Shown piece by piece: positions 22,549-33,451 of a stretch of DNA of 64,000 nt. The DNA comes from Plantactinospora sp. BC1 (GTDB lineage: Bacteria; Actinomycetota; Actinomycetes; Mycobacteriales; Micromonosporaceae), in the NCBI RefSeq assembly GCF_003030345.1, contig NZ_CP028158.1:4464001-4528000 (forward strand), given 5' to 3'. Position numbers and translations under genes: made by a program. The notes under the pieces are model-generated. The model was given only the letters and a program-made list of their open reading frames with translations, searched no databases and was not told the origin of the DNA. Position 1 is the first letter of the stretch, and each line of letters starts with the position of its first letter.

Positions 22549-23448
22549 ATGCTGCGCGTGCGACTTCTGGAGTGCCTGGCCGCCGACCAGGCCCGGCTGC
22601 GCCAGGTCGCCTCCGCCGATCTGGCCGCCGCCGTGCCGAGCTGTCCGGACTGGACCGTCGCCGACCTGGTCCGGCACGTCGCCACGGTCTACCTGCACAA
22701 GGTGGAGTGCATGCGGACCGGACGGATCCCGTCGTCGTGGCCGCCGGACCTCTCCGGAGAGGAGCCGTTGGCGCTGCTCGACCGGGCATGTCTCGCGCTG
22801 CGCGCCGAGTTCGACAGCCGGGATCCGGGCGCGCTCGCCCCCACCTGGTACGACCCGGACCAGACCGTCGGCTTCTGGCTCCGACGGATGGCACAGGAGA
22901 CGGTCGTGCACCGGGTGGACGCGGAGCTGGCGGTCGCCGGGGCCGTGACGGAGATCCCCGCCGACCTCGCCGTCGACGGCATCGACGAGGTGCTGCGGAT
23001 CTTCCTGGGCTACGGCAGCCGGCGGTGGCCCGAGCGCTTCATCGACGTACTCCCCGATTCCGCGATCCGGCTCCTGGCCACCGCCGGGCCGGCGAGCTGG
23101 CAGATCCGGCTCGGTCCGGAGGGTGCGACGGTCGCCGCCGACCGGGCCGCGGTCGCCCGCGCCACGGCGGCGCCACCGGGCACCGACCGGCCGGACGCGG
23201 CATCCGAGCGGGGGTCGGCCGGTGCCGGTGCGGCCGGCGGTGGGGCGTCGGCGACCGGCGAGGCAGCGACGTCCGGGCCGGCCGCCGATCCGCCGTCGGA
23301 GGCCGGGCCGGCGGCGACCATCAGCGCCAGTCCGGAGCGGTTGCTGCTCTGGCTCTGGCGGCGCTCGGCCGCCGACGCCGTCGGCTGGACCGGCGACCGG
23401 GCGGCCGTCGACCGGCTGCGCCTGGCGCTCGCCCCGGCGACCCGATGA
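22549..23448 (+). CDS. Maleylpyruvate-isomerase-fold (DinB-like) protein
   Basis: A 299-residue protein with a mycothiol-dependent maleylpyruvate-isomerase-type N-terminus. It has the four-helix DinB fold with metal ligands expected at RHVATVYLHK and QETVVHRVDAELA, and the usual PSCPDWTVADLVRHV opening. Residues ~210-265 are a low-complexity Ala/Gly/Pro linker, and the C-terminus (ERLLLWLWRRSAADAVGWTG) is the MDMPI C-terminal motif. ATG 22549 (MLRVRLLECL). Most family members act on mycothiol or unknown substrates; no catabolic partner genes are adjacent, so a specific reaction cannot be assigned. Confidence 0.75.
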   Translation: MLRVRLLECLAADQARLRQVASADLAAAVPSCPDWTVADLVRHVATVYLHKVECMRTGRIPSSWPPDLSGEEPLALLDRACLALRAEFDSRDPGALAPTWYDPDQTVGFWLRRMAQETVVHRVDAELAVAGAVTEIPADLAVDGIDEVLRIFLGYGSRRWPERFIDVLPDSAIRLLATAGPASWQIRLGPEGATVAADRAAVARATAAPPGTDRPDAASERGSAGAGAAGGGASATGEAATSGPAADPPSEAGPAATISASPERLLLWLWRRSAADAVGWTGDRAAVDRLRLALAPATR

Positions 23449-23508
23449 ATGTTCGTTGATTGCAAAACGGGTGGCGGGCCGGGTTGCCGCCGGTTAGCGT
23501 CGGAGAAC

Positions 23509-24018
23509 GTGGCCGTCGTGCATGCTTTCGCGCTGCCGCTGGCCCTTCTTGCCATCGCCTGCCTGCCGGTCGCCATCGCCGCACTGATCTGCGCCGACGA
23601 GCTGATCGAAGGGTTCGCCCGCTGGCTCACCGGCCAGCGGGACAGCCGCCGGTCGCGGCGGGCGATCGAGCGACTCGACCGGGCGTTCGAAGTGGACGCC
23701 CCCAGCTCCGAGGTCGACCTCACCGAGTTGGACCGGGTGGACCATCCGGCGATCGAACGGATCGCCGCCGACCTGCGCCGGCTCGGCGACCAGCGGCTGC
23801 ACATCGCCGGACGGTCCCGGCTCTGGCAGGACGCGGTGCTGGAGGCGTACGACGACCGGCTGCGCCTGGCCAGCCGCTGCCTGGGCGTGGCCGAGCACCT
23901 CGGCGATCTCGACGGCATCGACCTGGAGATCGAGCGGGTACGCGTCGAGGGCGAGTTGCAGGCCGCCGGCCTGATCCTGCCCTCCCCGCACGCCGGCCCC
24001 CGTCAGGGCGGCAGTTGA
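23509..24018 (+). CDS. Hypothetical membrane-anchored protein
   Basis: A 169-residue protein: one N-terminal helix (FALPLALLAIACLPVAIAAL) then a soluble, charged, helical domain (RRSRRAIERLDRAFEVDAPS, DRLRLASRCLGVAEHLGDLD). GTG 23509 is the likely start (GGAG just upstream); GTG 23518 is an alternative. I recognise it only as a conserved actinobacterial-type hypothetical. It is 39 bp before thpR and could be co-transcribed with it. Confidence 0.6.
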   Translation: MAVVHAFALPLALLAIACLPVAIAALICADELIEGFARWLTGQRDSRRSRRAIERLDRAFEVDAPSSEVDLTELDRVDHPAIERIAADLRRLGDQRLHIAGRSRLWQDAVLEAYDDRLRLASRCLGVAEHLGDLDGIDLEIERVRVEGELQAAGLILPSPHAGPRQGGS

Positions 24019-24057
24019 GCCGCCCGCCGGCACCGCATCGTCCAGAGCGGCGCTGAG

Positions 24058-24786
24058 ATGCGGCTCTTCGTCGCCGTCTATCCGCCGCCGGAGGCGCTGG
24101 ACGACATCGTCGCGCAGACACGTCGGCTCCGGATCGGCGCGGCGGCCGACACCGGGACGAACGTACGGCTGACCGCCCGGTCGACCCTGCACGTCACCGT
24201 CGCCTTCCTCGGCGAGGTACCGGACGACCGGCTGCCCGCGGTGCAAGAGGCGCTCTCCCGGGCCGTCGAGTCGTGGCGGCACCCGTCAATCCGGCGCCGA
24301 CGCGCACCCGATCCGGGACCGCTCGATCCGGGACCGCTCGATCCGGGACCGCTCGATCCGGGACCGCTCGATCCGGGACCGTCCGGGCCGGGAGCGTCCG
24401 GGTCGAGATCGGTCGGGCCGGCCGGGGAGCCGCAGGCGCGGCGGGCGCCCCGGCTCCAGCTCGGTGGCGGTGGACGGTTCGGGCGGGGACGGTTCACGGT
24501 GCTCTGGGTGGGGCTGCTCGGCGAGGTGGACGCCCTGCGCCAACTGGCCGCGACGGTCCGGCGGGAGCTGCGCCGCTCCCGGTTGCCATCCGACCACCGG
24601 CCGCTGCGGCCACACCTCACGCTGGCCCGCCCCGGTGACCGGCTGGACCGGGAGAGCCTCGACGAGGACCTGCGTACCCTCGACGGATATCTCGGGCCGT
24701 CCTGGCCGGCGACCGAGCTGGTGCTGGTACGCAGCCACCTCGGCCCCCGGCCGACGTACGACCGGCTGGCGACCTGGCCGCTGTAG
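24058..24786 (+). CDS. thpR: RNA 2',3'-cyclic phosphodiesterase (2H family) with repeat insertion
   Basis: A 242-residue 2H phosphoesterase (LigT/ThpR), which opens 2',3'-cyclic phosphates on RNA or tRNA ends. Start MRLFVAVYPP is canonical. The two HxT catalytic motifs are LHVTVAF (first half) and RPHLTLAR (second half). Family members are ~180-190 residues; here ~50 extra residues lie between the halves. The extra part includes DPGPL repeated four times plus DPGPS, encoded by a 15-bp DNA tandem repeat. The insertion falls between the two lobes, so the active site should survive. Convergent with the aldo/keto reductase gene (20 bp). Confidence 0.85.
   Translation: MRLFVAVYPPPEALDDIVAQTRRLRIGAAADTGTNVRLTARSTLHVTVAFLGEVPDDRLPAVQEALSRAVESWRHPSIRRRRAPDPGPLDPGPLDPGPLDPGPLDPGPSGPGASGSRSVGPAGEPQARRAPRLQLGGGGRFGRGRFTVLWVGLLGEVDALRQLAATVRRELRRSRLPSDHRPLRPHLTLARPGDRLDRESLDEDLRTLDGYLGPSWPATELVLVRSHLGPRPTYDRLATWPL
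24308..24382 (+). repeat. 15-bp in-frame tandem repeat inside thpR
   Basis: Five contiguous units of GATCCGGGACCGCTC (the last ending CGTC), each encoding Asp-Pro-Gly-Pro-Leu (Ser in the last). Unit length is a multiple of three, so copy-number change keeps the reading frame. Such arrays vary by slippage and could differ between strains. Confidence 0.9.
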
Positions 24787-24806
24787 CGGCGCCGGCCGGG
24801 GCGTGA

Positions 24807-25793
24807 CTACCAGGCCCACGCCTCCGGGCCGGGGCCGCCCTTGCCGAGCGGTGGGAAGAGTTCGTCGAGCCGGGCCAGGGTGTCGTCGGTGAACTCGACA
24901 GTCAGCGCGCCGAGCGACGCGTCGAGCTGGGCCAGGGTGCGGGGGCCGATGATCGGGGCGGTCACCGCGGGCCGGGTCAGCAGCCAGCCGAGCGCGACGT
25001 CCGCCGGGTCGTGCCCGAGTTCGGCGCAGAACTTCTCGTACGCCTCGATCGCCGGCCGACGCTCGGCGAGCAGCTTGCCGGCGTGCTCGCTGGTGGTCCG
25101 CGCCGCCCCGCCCTCGGCCAGCTTGCGGAGCGCGCCGCCGAGCAGCCCGCCCTGCAACGGCGACCACGGGATGACGCCGAGGCCGTACTCCTCGGCGGCG
25201 GGCAGCACCTCCAACTCGACGAAGCGGTTCATCAGGTTGTAGACGCACTGCTCGGAGACGAGCCCGAGGAAGTGTCGCCGGTTCGCGGACTCCTGCGCCC
25301 GGGTCAGGTGCCAGCCGGCGAAGTTGGACGATCCGACGTAGAGCACCTTGCCCTGGGCGACCAGGGTCTCCATCGCCTGCCAGATCTCCTCCCACGGCGT
25401 GCTCCGGGAGACGTGGTGCATCTGGTAGAGGTCGATCCAGTCCGTCCGCATCCGGCGCAGCGACTCGTCGCAGGCCCGTACGATGTGCCGGGCGGAGAGG
25501 CCCTGCTCGTTGGGCCAGTCGCCCATCCGGCCGTACACCTTGGTCGCCAGTACGACCTTCTCGCGCCGGTCGCCGCCCTGGGCGAACCAGCGTCCGAGGA
25601 TGTTCTCGGTGACGCCCTCGCCGATCTTCCGGCCGTAGACGTTCGCGGTGTCGAAGAAGTTGATCCCGTGTTCCAGCGCGCGGTCCATGATGGCGAAGCT
25701 GTCCGGCTCGCTGGTCTCCGGCCCGAAGTTCATGGTGCCCAGGCAGAGCCTGCTCACCGACAGGCCGGTCCGGCCGAGATTGGTGTATTCCAT
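24807..25793 (-). CDS. Aldo/keto reductase
   Basis: A 328-residue (beta/alpha)8 oxidoreductase of the AKR superfamily using NADPH. The start EYTNLGRTGLSVSRLCLGTM is typical. Catalytic residues are Asp in NFFDTANVYG with its Tyr, Lys in VLATKVYG, and His in DLYQMHHVS. The cofactor-binding end includes PIIGPRTLAQLDASLGAL. ATG start. Resembles YghZ/AKR11-type proteins; substrate unknown. Upstream on the same strand is sepH (72 bp), but co-transcription is not certain. Confidence 0.9.
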   Translation of the reverse strand: MEYTNLGRTGLSVSRLCLGTMNFGPETSEPDSFAIMDRALEHGINFFDTANVYGRKIGEGVTENILGRWFAQGGDRREKVVLATKVYGRMGDWPNEQGLSARHIVRACDESLRRMRTDWIDLYQMHHVSRSTPWEEIWQAMETLVAQGKVLYVGSSNFAGWHLTRAQESANRRHFLGLVSEQCVYNLMNRFVELEVLPAAEEYGLGVIPWSPLQGGLLGGALRKLAEGGAARTTSEHAGKLLAERRPAIEAYEKFCAELGHDPADVALGWLLTRPAVTAPIIGPRTLAQLDASLGALTVEFTDDTLARLDELFPPLGKGGPGPEAWAW

Positions 25794-25865
25794 TGTCTCA
25801 CCCTGCCACGCCGATCCGCCCGACGTCGATCATGAGGCGGGCGGATCGGCGGAGGTGCGAGGGGG

Positions 25866-26942
25866 TCAGGAGGTCTCGCGGGCGGCGGGACCGCTGCCGA
25901 AGAGGACGTCGTCCCAGCTCGGCAGGCGCTTGCGCGGCTTGCCGGTGGCGTCACCGGACTCGCCGGAGCCGCCCGGCCCGGTGGCGGCGCGACGCGGCCG
26001 GAGCACCGCCAGCGACGGCACCGCCGGGACTTCCTTCGGCGCGTCGGCGTCGTCGTCGAAGGCGGAGCCGGCGCCACCGCCGAGCAGCGCGGCGGCACCA
26101 CCGGCGACCGGGCGCTGCCGGGGCGCGTCCGGCGAGGCCATCGAGGCGGCCGGGTCGAGGCCGCGACCGGCGGTCGAGCCGAGCGGCCGGTCGAGCCCGG
26201 CGAGCAGCGCGTCCCGGCCGGCCCGGATCGGGTCCCGGCCGGGCCGGGCGTGGTCGCCGGCCGCCGCCGGCAGGCCGTGCCCGCCACGGCTCGGCTCCAC
26301 CCGGGACGGGCCGGGCAGCGCGTGGCCGCCGCGTTCCGGCGCGGGCTCCTGGCCGAGCAGCGGCGCGGGACGCTCGGCGCAGAGGTATTGCGCCATGTCG
26401 TCGTGCGGCGTCACCGCTTGGCGGGCCTTGTCGAGATCCCAGATCGCCTGGGCGGTGGCCTTGCCGGAGGGCCAGGTCGCGATGATCCGCCAGGTGCCGT
26501 CGTCGCGCCGGTAGGCGTCCCAGGAGATCTTCTCGGTGTCGATGCCGTGCTGGGAGAGCCGACCGTCGACGATCTCGGCGAGCGGTGCCTGGTTTTCCGC
26601 GTTCTTCAGCCGGGTCCGCCGGGCGTGCTGGGCGAGCATCGCCCGCTCCTGGAGCACCGGGCCGGCGTAGCGCAGCACCCGGTCGACCGGCACCCCGGCG
26701 ATCCGGGCCACGTCCTCGGCGGACTCGCCGGAACGGATCCGGGCCTGGATGTCCCGCGGCGACAGCGAGGGTGCCGGCTCGGTGCCGGGACCGACCGCGG
26801 TCAGTGGTGCGCTGCCGGGCTCGTTGTGCAGGACGGTCGCGACCCGTTCGTCGATCGGCAGCGCGAGAAGGCGGCCCACCTCGTCGGTGAGCACCATGGC
26901 CTGGCCGTCCTCGGAGAGGGCGACGAAGCGTACTGGCCGCAT
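25866..26942 (-). CDS. sepH: Cell-division protein SepH (DUF3071)
   Basis: A 358-residue actinobacterial division protein; SepH in Streptomyces and mycobacteria binds FtsZ and promotes its assembly. The DUF3071 N-terminus is complete: MRPVRFVALSEDGQAMVLTD, then an HTH-like helix pair (IQARIRSGESAEDVARIAGV, VDRVLRYAGPVLQERAMLAQ) and WRIIATWPSGKATAQAIWDL. The C-terminal ~170 residues are Pro/Arg/Gly/Ala-rich and disordered, ending KRLPSWDDVLFG, a conserved C-terminal motif of the family. ATG 26942 follows GGAGG at good spacing. It lies downstream of serC, as in other actinobacteria. Confidence 0.92.
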   Translation of the reverse strand: MRPVRFVALSEDGQAMVLTDEVGRLLALPIDERVATVLHNEPGSAPLTAVGPGTEPAPSLSPRDIQARIRSGESAEDVARIAGVPVDRVLRYAGPVLQERAMLAQHARRTRLKNAENQAPLAEIVDGRLSQHGIDTEKISWDAYRRDDGTWRIIATWPSGKATAQAIWDLDKARQAVTPHDDMAQYLCAERPAPLLGQEPAPERGGHALPGPSRVEPSRGGHGLPAAAGDHARPGRDPIRAGRDALLAGLDRPLGSTAGRGLDPAASMASPDAPRQRPVAGGAAALLGGGAGSAFDDDADAPKEVPAVPSLAVLRPRRAATGPGGSGESGDATGKPRKRLPSWDDVLFGSGPAARETS

Positions 26943-27081
26943 CGCGTTGCCTCCGTCCCGCCTCGCTGGCCCCACGCCACAGGTCAGCCACCCGGGCGTC
27001 CTCGTCACACGGTACGCCGGTCCGTCACCCGTTGGGGAGAGGCGCGCCCGCATGTCGCGGGTGAGCTGGAGAAATCGATCA

Positions 27082-27119
27082 CTCGGGTCGGGCGGTCCGG
27101 CCGACCGGCCCGACCCGAG
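27082..27119 (-). terminator. Hairpin between serC and sepH
   Basis: Perfect 12-bp stem: CTCGGGTCGGGC (27082-27093) pairs with GCCCGACCCGAG (27108-27119), with a 14-nt loop. It begins 13 bp after the serC stop and is followed on the minus strand by TGATCGATTTC, a weak T run. A terminator, or an attenuator separating serC from sepH expression, is likely. Confidence 0.6.
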
Positions 27120-27131
27120 GGACGATTCGAC

Positions 27132-28463
<1,332 letters not shown>

Positions 28464-29570
28464 TCAGGCGTTGTGCGGGACGGCGTCCCAGCCCTCCACC
28501 TCGGTGGGCTTGCGCGGCCCGGGACCGGTGTACCGGGCGGCCGGCCGGACCAGCCGCTTCAGCTTCTTCTGCTCCAGGATGTGCGCGCTCCAACCGCCCA
28601 TCCGGGCACAGGTGAACATGGAGGTGAACATGTGCGCCGGTACCTCGGCGAAGTCGAGCACCACGGCCGACCAGAACTCGACGTTGGTGGCGAGTACCCG
28701 GTCCGGCTTGCGGTTGTGCAGCTCCTCCAGGGCGGCCTTCTCCAGCGCCTCGGCGATCTCGAAGCGTGGCGCGCCCAGCTCCTTGGCGGTCCGCCGGAGC
28801 ACCCGGGCGCGCGGGTCCTCGGCCCGGTAGATCCGGTGCCCGAAGCCCATCAGCCGCTCACCCCGGTCGAGTACGCCCTTGACGTACCCCTCGGCGTCGC
28901 CGCTGCGCTCCACCGCCTCGATCATGTGCAGTACCCGGGAGGGTGCGCCGCCGTGCAGCGGGCCGGAGAGCGCGCCGATCCCCGACGAGATGCAGGCGGC
29001 GGCGTCGGCACCGGTGGAGGCGACGATCCGGGCGGTGAAGGTGGAGGCGTTCAGACCGTGCTCGGCGGCGGAGATGAAGTAGGCGTCGACGGCCTTGACG
29101 TGCCGGGGGTCGGGCTCGCCCCGCCAGCGCTTCATGAACCGCTCGACGATGGTCTGCGCCTTGTCGATCTCCTTCTGCGGCACGGCCGGCAGGCCGAGCC
29201 CGCGCGCCGACTGGGCGACGAAGGAGAGCGCGGTCACCGAGACCCGGGCCAGATCCTCCCGGGCCTGCTCGTCGGAGATGTCGAGGAACTGGGAAAGTCC
29301 CCAGTACGGCGCCAGCATCGCCACCGCGGACTGCACGTCGACCCGGATGTCGCCGGAGTGCACCGGCACCGGGAACGGTTCGGCCGGGGGCAGACCGGGA
29401 CCGAAGCGGCCGTCCACGAGCAGCGCCCAGACGTTGCCGAAGGAGACCTGGCCGATCAGGTCCTCGATGTCGACCCCGCGATAGCGCAGCGCCCCTCCTT
29501 CCTTGTCAGGCTCGGCGATGGCGGTCTCGAAGGCGATCACGCCTTCCAGCCCCGGTTTGAAGTCGGACAT
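28464..29570 (-). CDS. citA: Citrate synthase 2
   Basis: A 368-residue type-II-like short citrate synthase (acetyl-CoA + oxaloacetate to citrate). The start GLEGVIAFETAIAEPDKEGG and ALRYRGVDIEDLIGQVSFGN are typical of the actinobacterial CitA/citrate synthase 2 group. Active-site His residues lie in SAAEHGLNAST and MGFGHRIYRAEDPRA; the catalytic Asp is expected in the C-terminal third, near AVVLDFAEV. No gap or frameshift. ATG start with GGAGC upstream (reverse of AGCGCGCTCCT). The divergent pdxH gene shares a 245-bp promoter region. The symbol follows the mycobacterial paralogue and is tentative. Confidence 0.93.
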   Translation of the reverse strand: MSDFKPGLEGVIAFETAIAEPDKEGGALRYRGVDIEDLIGQVSFGNVWALLVDGRFGPGLPPAEPFPVPVHSGDIRVDVQSAVAMLAPYWGLSQFLDISDEQAREDLARVSVTALSFVAQSARGLGLPAVPQKEIDKAQTIVERFMKRWRGEPDPRHVKAVDAYFISAAEHGLNASTFTARIVASTGADAAACISSGIGALSGPLHGGAPSRVLHMIEAVERSGDAEGYVKGVLDRGERLMGFGHRIYRAEDPRARVLRRTAKELGAPRFEIAEALEKAALEELHNRKPDRVLATNVEFWSAVVLDFAEVPAHMFTSMFTCARMGGWSAHILEQKKLKRLVRPAARYTGPGPRKPTEVEGWDAVPHNA

Positions 29571-29815
29571 GCGCGCTCCTGGATCGGTCGTCCGTGCATT
29601 CGGGGCCCACCCGGCGGTGCCCGGCGTGAACCCGTGGCGTACTCAGCGATGTATTCGTGCCATCTTGCCTGCTGGGTAACTAACTTTGCGAGAGGTCAGG
29701 GTTGTGCTACGCGCGACACGGGGCGGCAACGACGGGCTCGTACCGGTGCGCCCGGCGGCCCGACCGGGTCGGCGCGGGTGCCCCACTGCCAATCGACGGA
29801 CGAGGATGTGACGTG

Positions 29816-30469
29816 ATGCGGGACACACCGCCGGCCGGACTGCGCCGGGAGTACGGGTCTGTCGACGGGCTCGCCGAGGACGACCTGGCGCCCGACTGGT
29901 GGACGCAGTTCCACCGCTGGTTCATCGACGCGGTCGCGGCCGGGCTGCCGGAGCCGAACGCGATGGTGGTGGCCACGGCCGACGCGCAGGGCCGGCCGAG
30001 CAGCCGTACCGTGCTGCTGAAGGGGTACGACGAGCGCGGGCTGGTCTTCTACACCAACTACGGGTCGCGCAAGGGCACCGAGGCGCGGCTCAACCCGTAC
30101 GCCAGCCTGCTGCTGCCGTGGTTTCCCATCCAGCGGCAGGTGGTGATCTGCGGCACGATCGGTCCGGTCGACCGGGCCGAGACCGAGGCGTACTTCGCCG
30201 GCCGGCCGCGCGGGTCGCAGCTCGGGGCGTGGGCGAGCCCGCAGTCGGAGGTGCTCGCCGACCGGGCCGCGCTGGACGACCGCTTCCGGGCCGTCGCGCA
30301 GCGGTTTCCCGACGGCGTACCGGTGCCACCGCCGCCGCACTGGGGCGGTCTGCGGGTGGTCCCGTCGACGGTGGAGTTCTGGCAGGGACGGGCGAGCCGG
30401 CTGCACGATCGGCTGCGCTACCGTCGGTCCGGTGCGGACGACTGGATCATTGAGCGGCTGGCGCCTTGA
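29816..30469 (+). CDS. pdxH: Pyridoxamine 5'-phosphate oxidase
   Basis: A 217-residue FMN enzyme oxidising pyridoxine/pyridoxamine phosphate to pyridoxal phosphate. [14 protein letters not shown], the [23 protein letters not shown] strand, [32 protein letters not shown], and the C-terminal [19 protein letters not shown] are all canonical PdxH. ATG 29816 is used; a GTG one codon earlier is equivalent, with GAGG nearby. The MFS gene overlaps its last bases. Complete length. Confidence 0.95.
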   Translation: MRDTPPAGLRREYGSVDGLAEDDLAPDWWTQFHRWFIDAVAAGLPEPNAMVVATADAQGRPSSRTVLLKGYDERGLVFYTNYGSRKGTEARLNPYASLLLPWFPIQRQVVICGTIGPVDRAETEAYFAGRPRGSQLGAWASPQSEVLADRAALDDRFRAVAQRFPDGVPVPPPPHWGGLRVVPSTVEFWQGRASRLHDRLRYRRSGADDWIIERLAP

Positions 30470-31845
30470 CCGCCGCTGACTCCGCCGAGCCGGCCGCCGC
30501 CGGCAGTTCCCGGTCCGCCGGCCGGTTCTCCCGGTGGGCGATGGACGTACGTCCGCTGCGGGTGCCGGCGTACCGGCGGCTCTGGATCGGCAACGGCGTC
30601 TCGATGTTCGGTTTCCAGCTCACCGCCGTCGCCGTACCGGTGGAGATGTTCGCGCTGACCAGGGAGTCGTTCTGGGTCGGCCTGCTGGGTATCGCCGGGT
30701 TCGTCCCGCTGCTGATCTTCGGCCTCTGGGGCGGTGCGGTCGCGGACGCGGTGGACCGCCGCAAGCTGCTGCTGGCCAGTTCGGTGCTGATGTGGCTCTC
30801 CACCGGTGGGCTGCTGCTCCAGGCGCTGTTCCGGGTCGGCAGCCCGGTCCTGCTGCTGGGGCTGGTCGCGGTGCAGACCACCGCCTTCGCGGTCAGCTCG
30901 CCGGCCCGGCAGGCGATCATCGCCCGGCTGCTACCCACCGCGCTGGTGCCGTCGGCGAACACGCTCGGCTACACCACCTCCACCGCCGGTGGCGTACTCG
31001 GTCCGCTCGCCGCCGGCCTGGTCTTCTCGGCCGGGCCGGTCGAGGTGGTGCTCCCGGTGGCGTACGGGGTGGACGCGCTGCTCTTCACCGTCTCGCTCTG
31101 GGCCACCTACCGGCTGCCGTCGATGCCGCCGCTGGACGACGGCGGCTCGCCCCGGCGGGCCGGCCTGGCCAGCGTGGTGGACGGCTTCCGCTATCTGGCC
31201 ACCACCCCGGTGCTGCTGCTCTCCTTCGCCGTCGACATCATCGCGATGGTGCTGGCGATGCCCCGGGCTCTCTTCCCCGAGGTGGCGCAGGAGCGCTTCG
31301 GCGGCGGTTCGGCGGTCGGCTGGCTGTTCAGCGCGATCGCGATCGGCTCGGTACTCGGCGGGCTCACCTCGGGCTGGATCAGCCGGGTCCGCCGGCAAGG
31401 GCTGGCCCTGGTCTGCGCCGTGGTCGGCTGGGGGCTGGCGATCGCCGCCGCCGGGCTGGCCCGGCAGCTCTGGCTGGCGGTCCTGCTGCTCGCGGTGGCC
31501 GGGGCGGCCGACCTGGTCAGCGCGGTCTTCCGGCAGTCGATGTTGCAGGTCTACGCCCCGGACCGGCTGCGCGGCCGGTTGCAGGGCGTGAACATCACGG
31601 TGGTGGCGGGCGGTCCCCGACTGGGCGACCTGCGCGCCGGGAGCACCGCCGCCGCCTTCGGGGTCGGCGTCGCCTGGGTGGGCGGCGGGATCGCCGCGGC
31701 CGTACTCGCGCTGCTGCTGGGGCTCCTCTTCCCGGCGCTGGCGCGCTACCGGGCGCCGCAGCCCGACGACGAGGACGCCGGGGCCGGTGCCGGGGATCCG
31801 CGGCCGGGCGCGGCGGCCGGCCAGCCGGGCGCCGCCGCCGGGTAA
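30466..31845 (+). CDS. MFS exporter, EntS-like
   Basis: A 459-residue 12-helix transporter. A disordered Ala/Ser-rich start is followed by [20 protein letters not shown], the motif-A loop [20 protein letters not shown], and [20 protein letters not shown], the pattern of EntS-type siderophore and drug exporters. It starts with TTG at 30466, overlapping the pdxH stop by 4 bp (TTGA), so is translationally coupled to pdxH. The coupling has no obvious metabolic reason. The C-terminal ~25 residues are Gly/Ala-rich. Substrate unknown. Confidence 0.82.
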   Translation: MTAADSAEPAAAGSSRSAGRFSRWAMDVRPLRVPAYRRLWIGNGVSMFGFQLTAVAVPVEMFALTRESFWVGLLGIAGFVPLLIFGLWGGAVADAVDRRKLLLASSVLMWLSTGGLLLQALFRVGSPVLLLGLVAVQTTAFAVSSPARQAIIARLLPTALVPSANTLGYTTSTAGGVLGPLAAGLVFSAGPVEVVLPVAYGVDALLFTVSLWATYRLPSMPPLDDGGSPRRAGLASVVDGFRYLATTPVLLLSFAVDIIAMVLAMPRALFPEVAQERFGGGSAVGWLFSAIAIGSVLGGLTSGWISRVRRQGLALVCAVVGWGLAIAAAGLARQLWLAVLLLAVAGAADLVSAVFRQSMLQVYAPDRLRGRLQGVNITVVAGGPRLGDLRAGSTAAAFGVGVAWVGGGIAAAVLALLLGLLFPALARYRAPQPDDEDAGAGAGDPRPGAAAGQPGAAAG

Positions 31846-31861
31846 CGGCTATCGTCCCGGC

Positions 31862-32797
31862 ATGGACAACGTCACAACGGCGACCCGGCCGCTCTCCGGT
31901 GCACAGTGGACGATCTCTGCCGCCGGCCAGGAGGCCGTGGTGGTCGAGGTCGGTGGAGGGCTGCGGGCGTACCGGGCGAACGGCGTCGACTACCTCGACG
32001 GGTACGCGGAGGACGAGTTGCCGGCCGGCAGCGCGGGTCAGGTGCTCGCACCGTGGCCGAACCGGATCCGCGACGGCCAGTACACCTTCGCCGGCCAGGA
32101 GTTGCAGCTCCCGCTGACCGAGCCGGCCCGGCACACCGCGATCCACGGTCTGGTCAACTGGCTGCCGTGGCGGCTGGTCGAGCAGCGGCCGGACGCGGTG
32201 GTGGTGGGCTGCGAGATGCCGGCCCAGATCGGCTACCCGTGGCCGCTGTCGCTGCGGGCCGAGTGGCGGATCGACGCGGACGGGCTGCGGGTACGCCACG
32301 AGGCGACCAACGTCGGCAGGACGCCCTGCCCGTTCGGCTTCTCGGTCCACCCGTACCTGCGGCTGCCCGGAGTCGCCGTGGACGACCTGCGGCTGCGGGT
32401 ACCGGGGCGCAGCCGGCTGCTGCTGGACGGCCGGCTGCTGCCGATCGGGGCGGCGAAGGTGACCGGCGGGGAGTACGACTTCACCGAGCCGCGCCGGATC
32501 GGGCCGGCCGTACTCGATCTGGCCTTCGGCGACCTCGACCCGGCGCTGGTGCACGAGTGGGGCTCCAGCGTCACGCTCTCCGGCCCGGACTCGGCGGTGA
32601 GCATCTGGGCCGACCCGTCGTTCGGCTGGTGGCAGGTCTTCACCGGGGACACCCTGACCGGCGACCGCTACCGGCGGTCGGTGGCGGTCGAGCCGATGAC
32701 CTGCCCGCCGGACGCGTTCCGCTCCGGCCGGGACGTGATCGTCCTCGAACCGGGACAGACCTGGCAGGGGAGCTGGGGCATCCGGCCCGGCGCCTGA
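31862..32797 (+). CDS. Aldose 1-epimerase family protein
   Basis: A 311-residue beta-sandwich mutarotase-like enzyme interconverting sugar anomers. AIHGLVNWLPWRL carries the first active-site His, FGFSVHPYLRLPG the second, and VAVEPMTCPPDAFRSGRDVI the catalytic Glu near the C-terminus. Substrate could be galactose, glucose or another aldose. ATG start 16 bp after the MFS stop, same strand, so probably in that transcript. Confidence 0.88.
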   Translation: MDNVTTATRPLSGAQWTISAAGQEAVVVEVGGGLRAYRANGVDYLDGYAEDELPAGSAGQVLAPWPNRIRDGQYTFAGQELQLPLTEPARHTAIHGLVNWLPWRLVEQRPDAVVVGCEMPAQIGYPWPLSLRAEWRIDADGLRVRHEATNVGRTPCPFGFSVHPYLRLPGVAVDDLRLRVPGRSRLLLDGRLLPIGAAKVTGGEYDFTEPRRIGPAVLDLAFGDLDPALVHEWGSSVTLSGPDSAVSIWADPSFGWWQVFTGDTLTGDRYRRSVAVEPMTCPPDAFRSGRDVIVLEPGQTWQGSWGIRPGA

Positions 32798-32827
32798 CGC
32801 CTCGGCGGGAGCCTGGAGGGGCACGCG

Positions 32828-33451
32828 ATGGAGTTCTCGACGGTCGTCCGGCGGCGGCGGATGGTGCGCAACTACGACCCGGACCGGCCGGTACCGCCGG
32901 AGCTGGTGGACCGGTTGCTGGCGCACGCCGTTCGGGCCCCGTCGGCCGGGTTCTCCCAGGGCTGGGCGTTCCTGGTGCTGACCGAGCCGGCGGACCGCGA
33001 GCTGTTCTGGACGGCGACCACCCCGGCCACTGCCCGGCGCGACCCGGCGGCCGAGGGGCAGAGCCGGTGGCTGACCGGGATGCGGCGGGCGCCGCTGATC
33101 GTCGTACCGCTGGCGGACCGCTCCGCCTATCTCGACCGGTACGCCGAGCCGGACAAGGGGTGGACGGACCGCGACGAGACCCGCTGGCCGGTGCCGTACT
33201 GGTATGTCGACACCGGGTTCGCCGCGCTGTTGATGCTGTTGACCGCGGTGGACGAAGGGCTCGGCGCGTGCTTCTTCGGCATTCCGGCGGAGCGCACCGG
33301 GTCGTTCCGGGAGGCGTTCGGGGTGCCGGAGGAGTTCACCCCGATCGGCGCGCTGAGCATCGGTTACCCGGCACCGGACCACCGGTCGCCGTCGCTGCGG
33401 CGCGGTCGCCGGCCGGTGGCGCAGGTGGTGCACCGGGGGCGGTGGGGCTGA
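32828..33451 (+). CDS. Nitroreductase-family oxidoreductase
   Basis: A 207-residue FMN-dependent nitroreductase-fold protein. MEFSTVVRRRRMVRNYDPDR is the typical FMN-binding start, APSAGFSQGWAFLVL the second FMN segment, and LTAVDEGLGACFFGIP the helix with GLGACF near the end. It can reduce nitro compounds or quinones; some relatives have other roles, so substrate is open. ATG start, GGAGG at nine bases upstream. It follows the epimerase by 30 bp and may be co-transcribed. Confidence 0.88.
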   Translation: MEFSTVVRRRRMVRNYDPDRPVPPELVDRLLAHAVRAPSAGFSQGWAFLVLTEPADRELFWTATTPATARRDPAAEGQSRWLTGMRRAPLIVVPLADRSAYLDRYAEPDKGWTDRDETRWPVPYWYVDTGFAALLMLLTAVDEGLGACFFGIPAERTGSFREAFGVPEEFTPIGALSIGYPAPDHRSPSLRRGRRPVAQVVHRGRWG

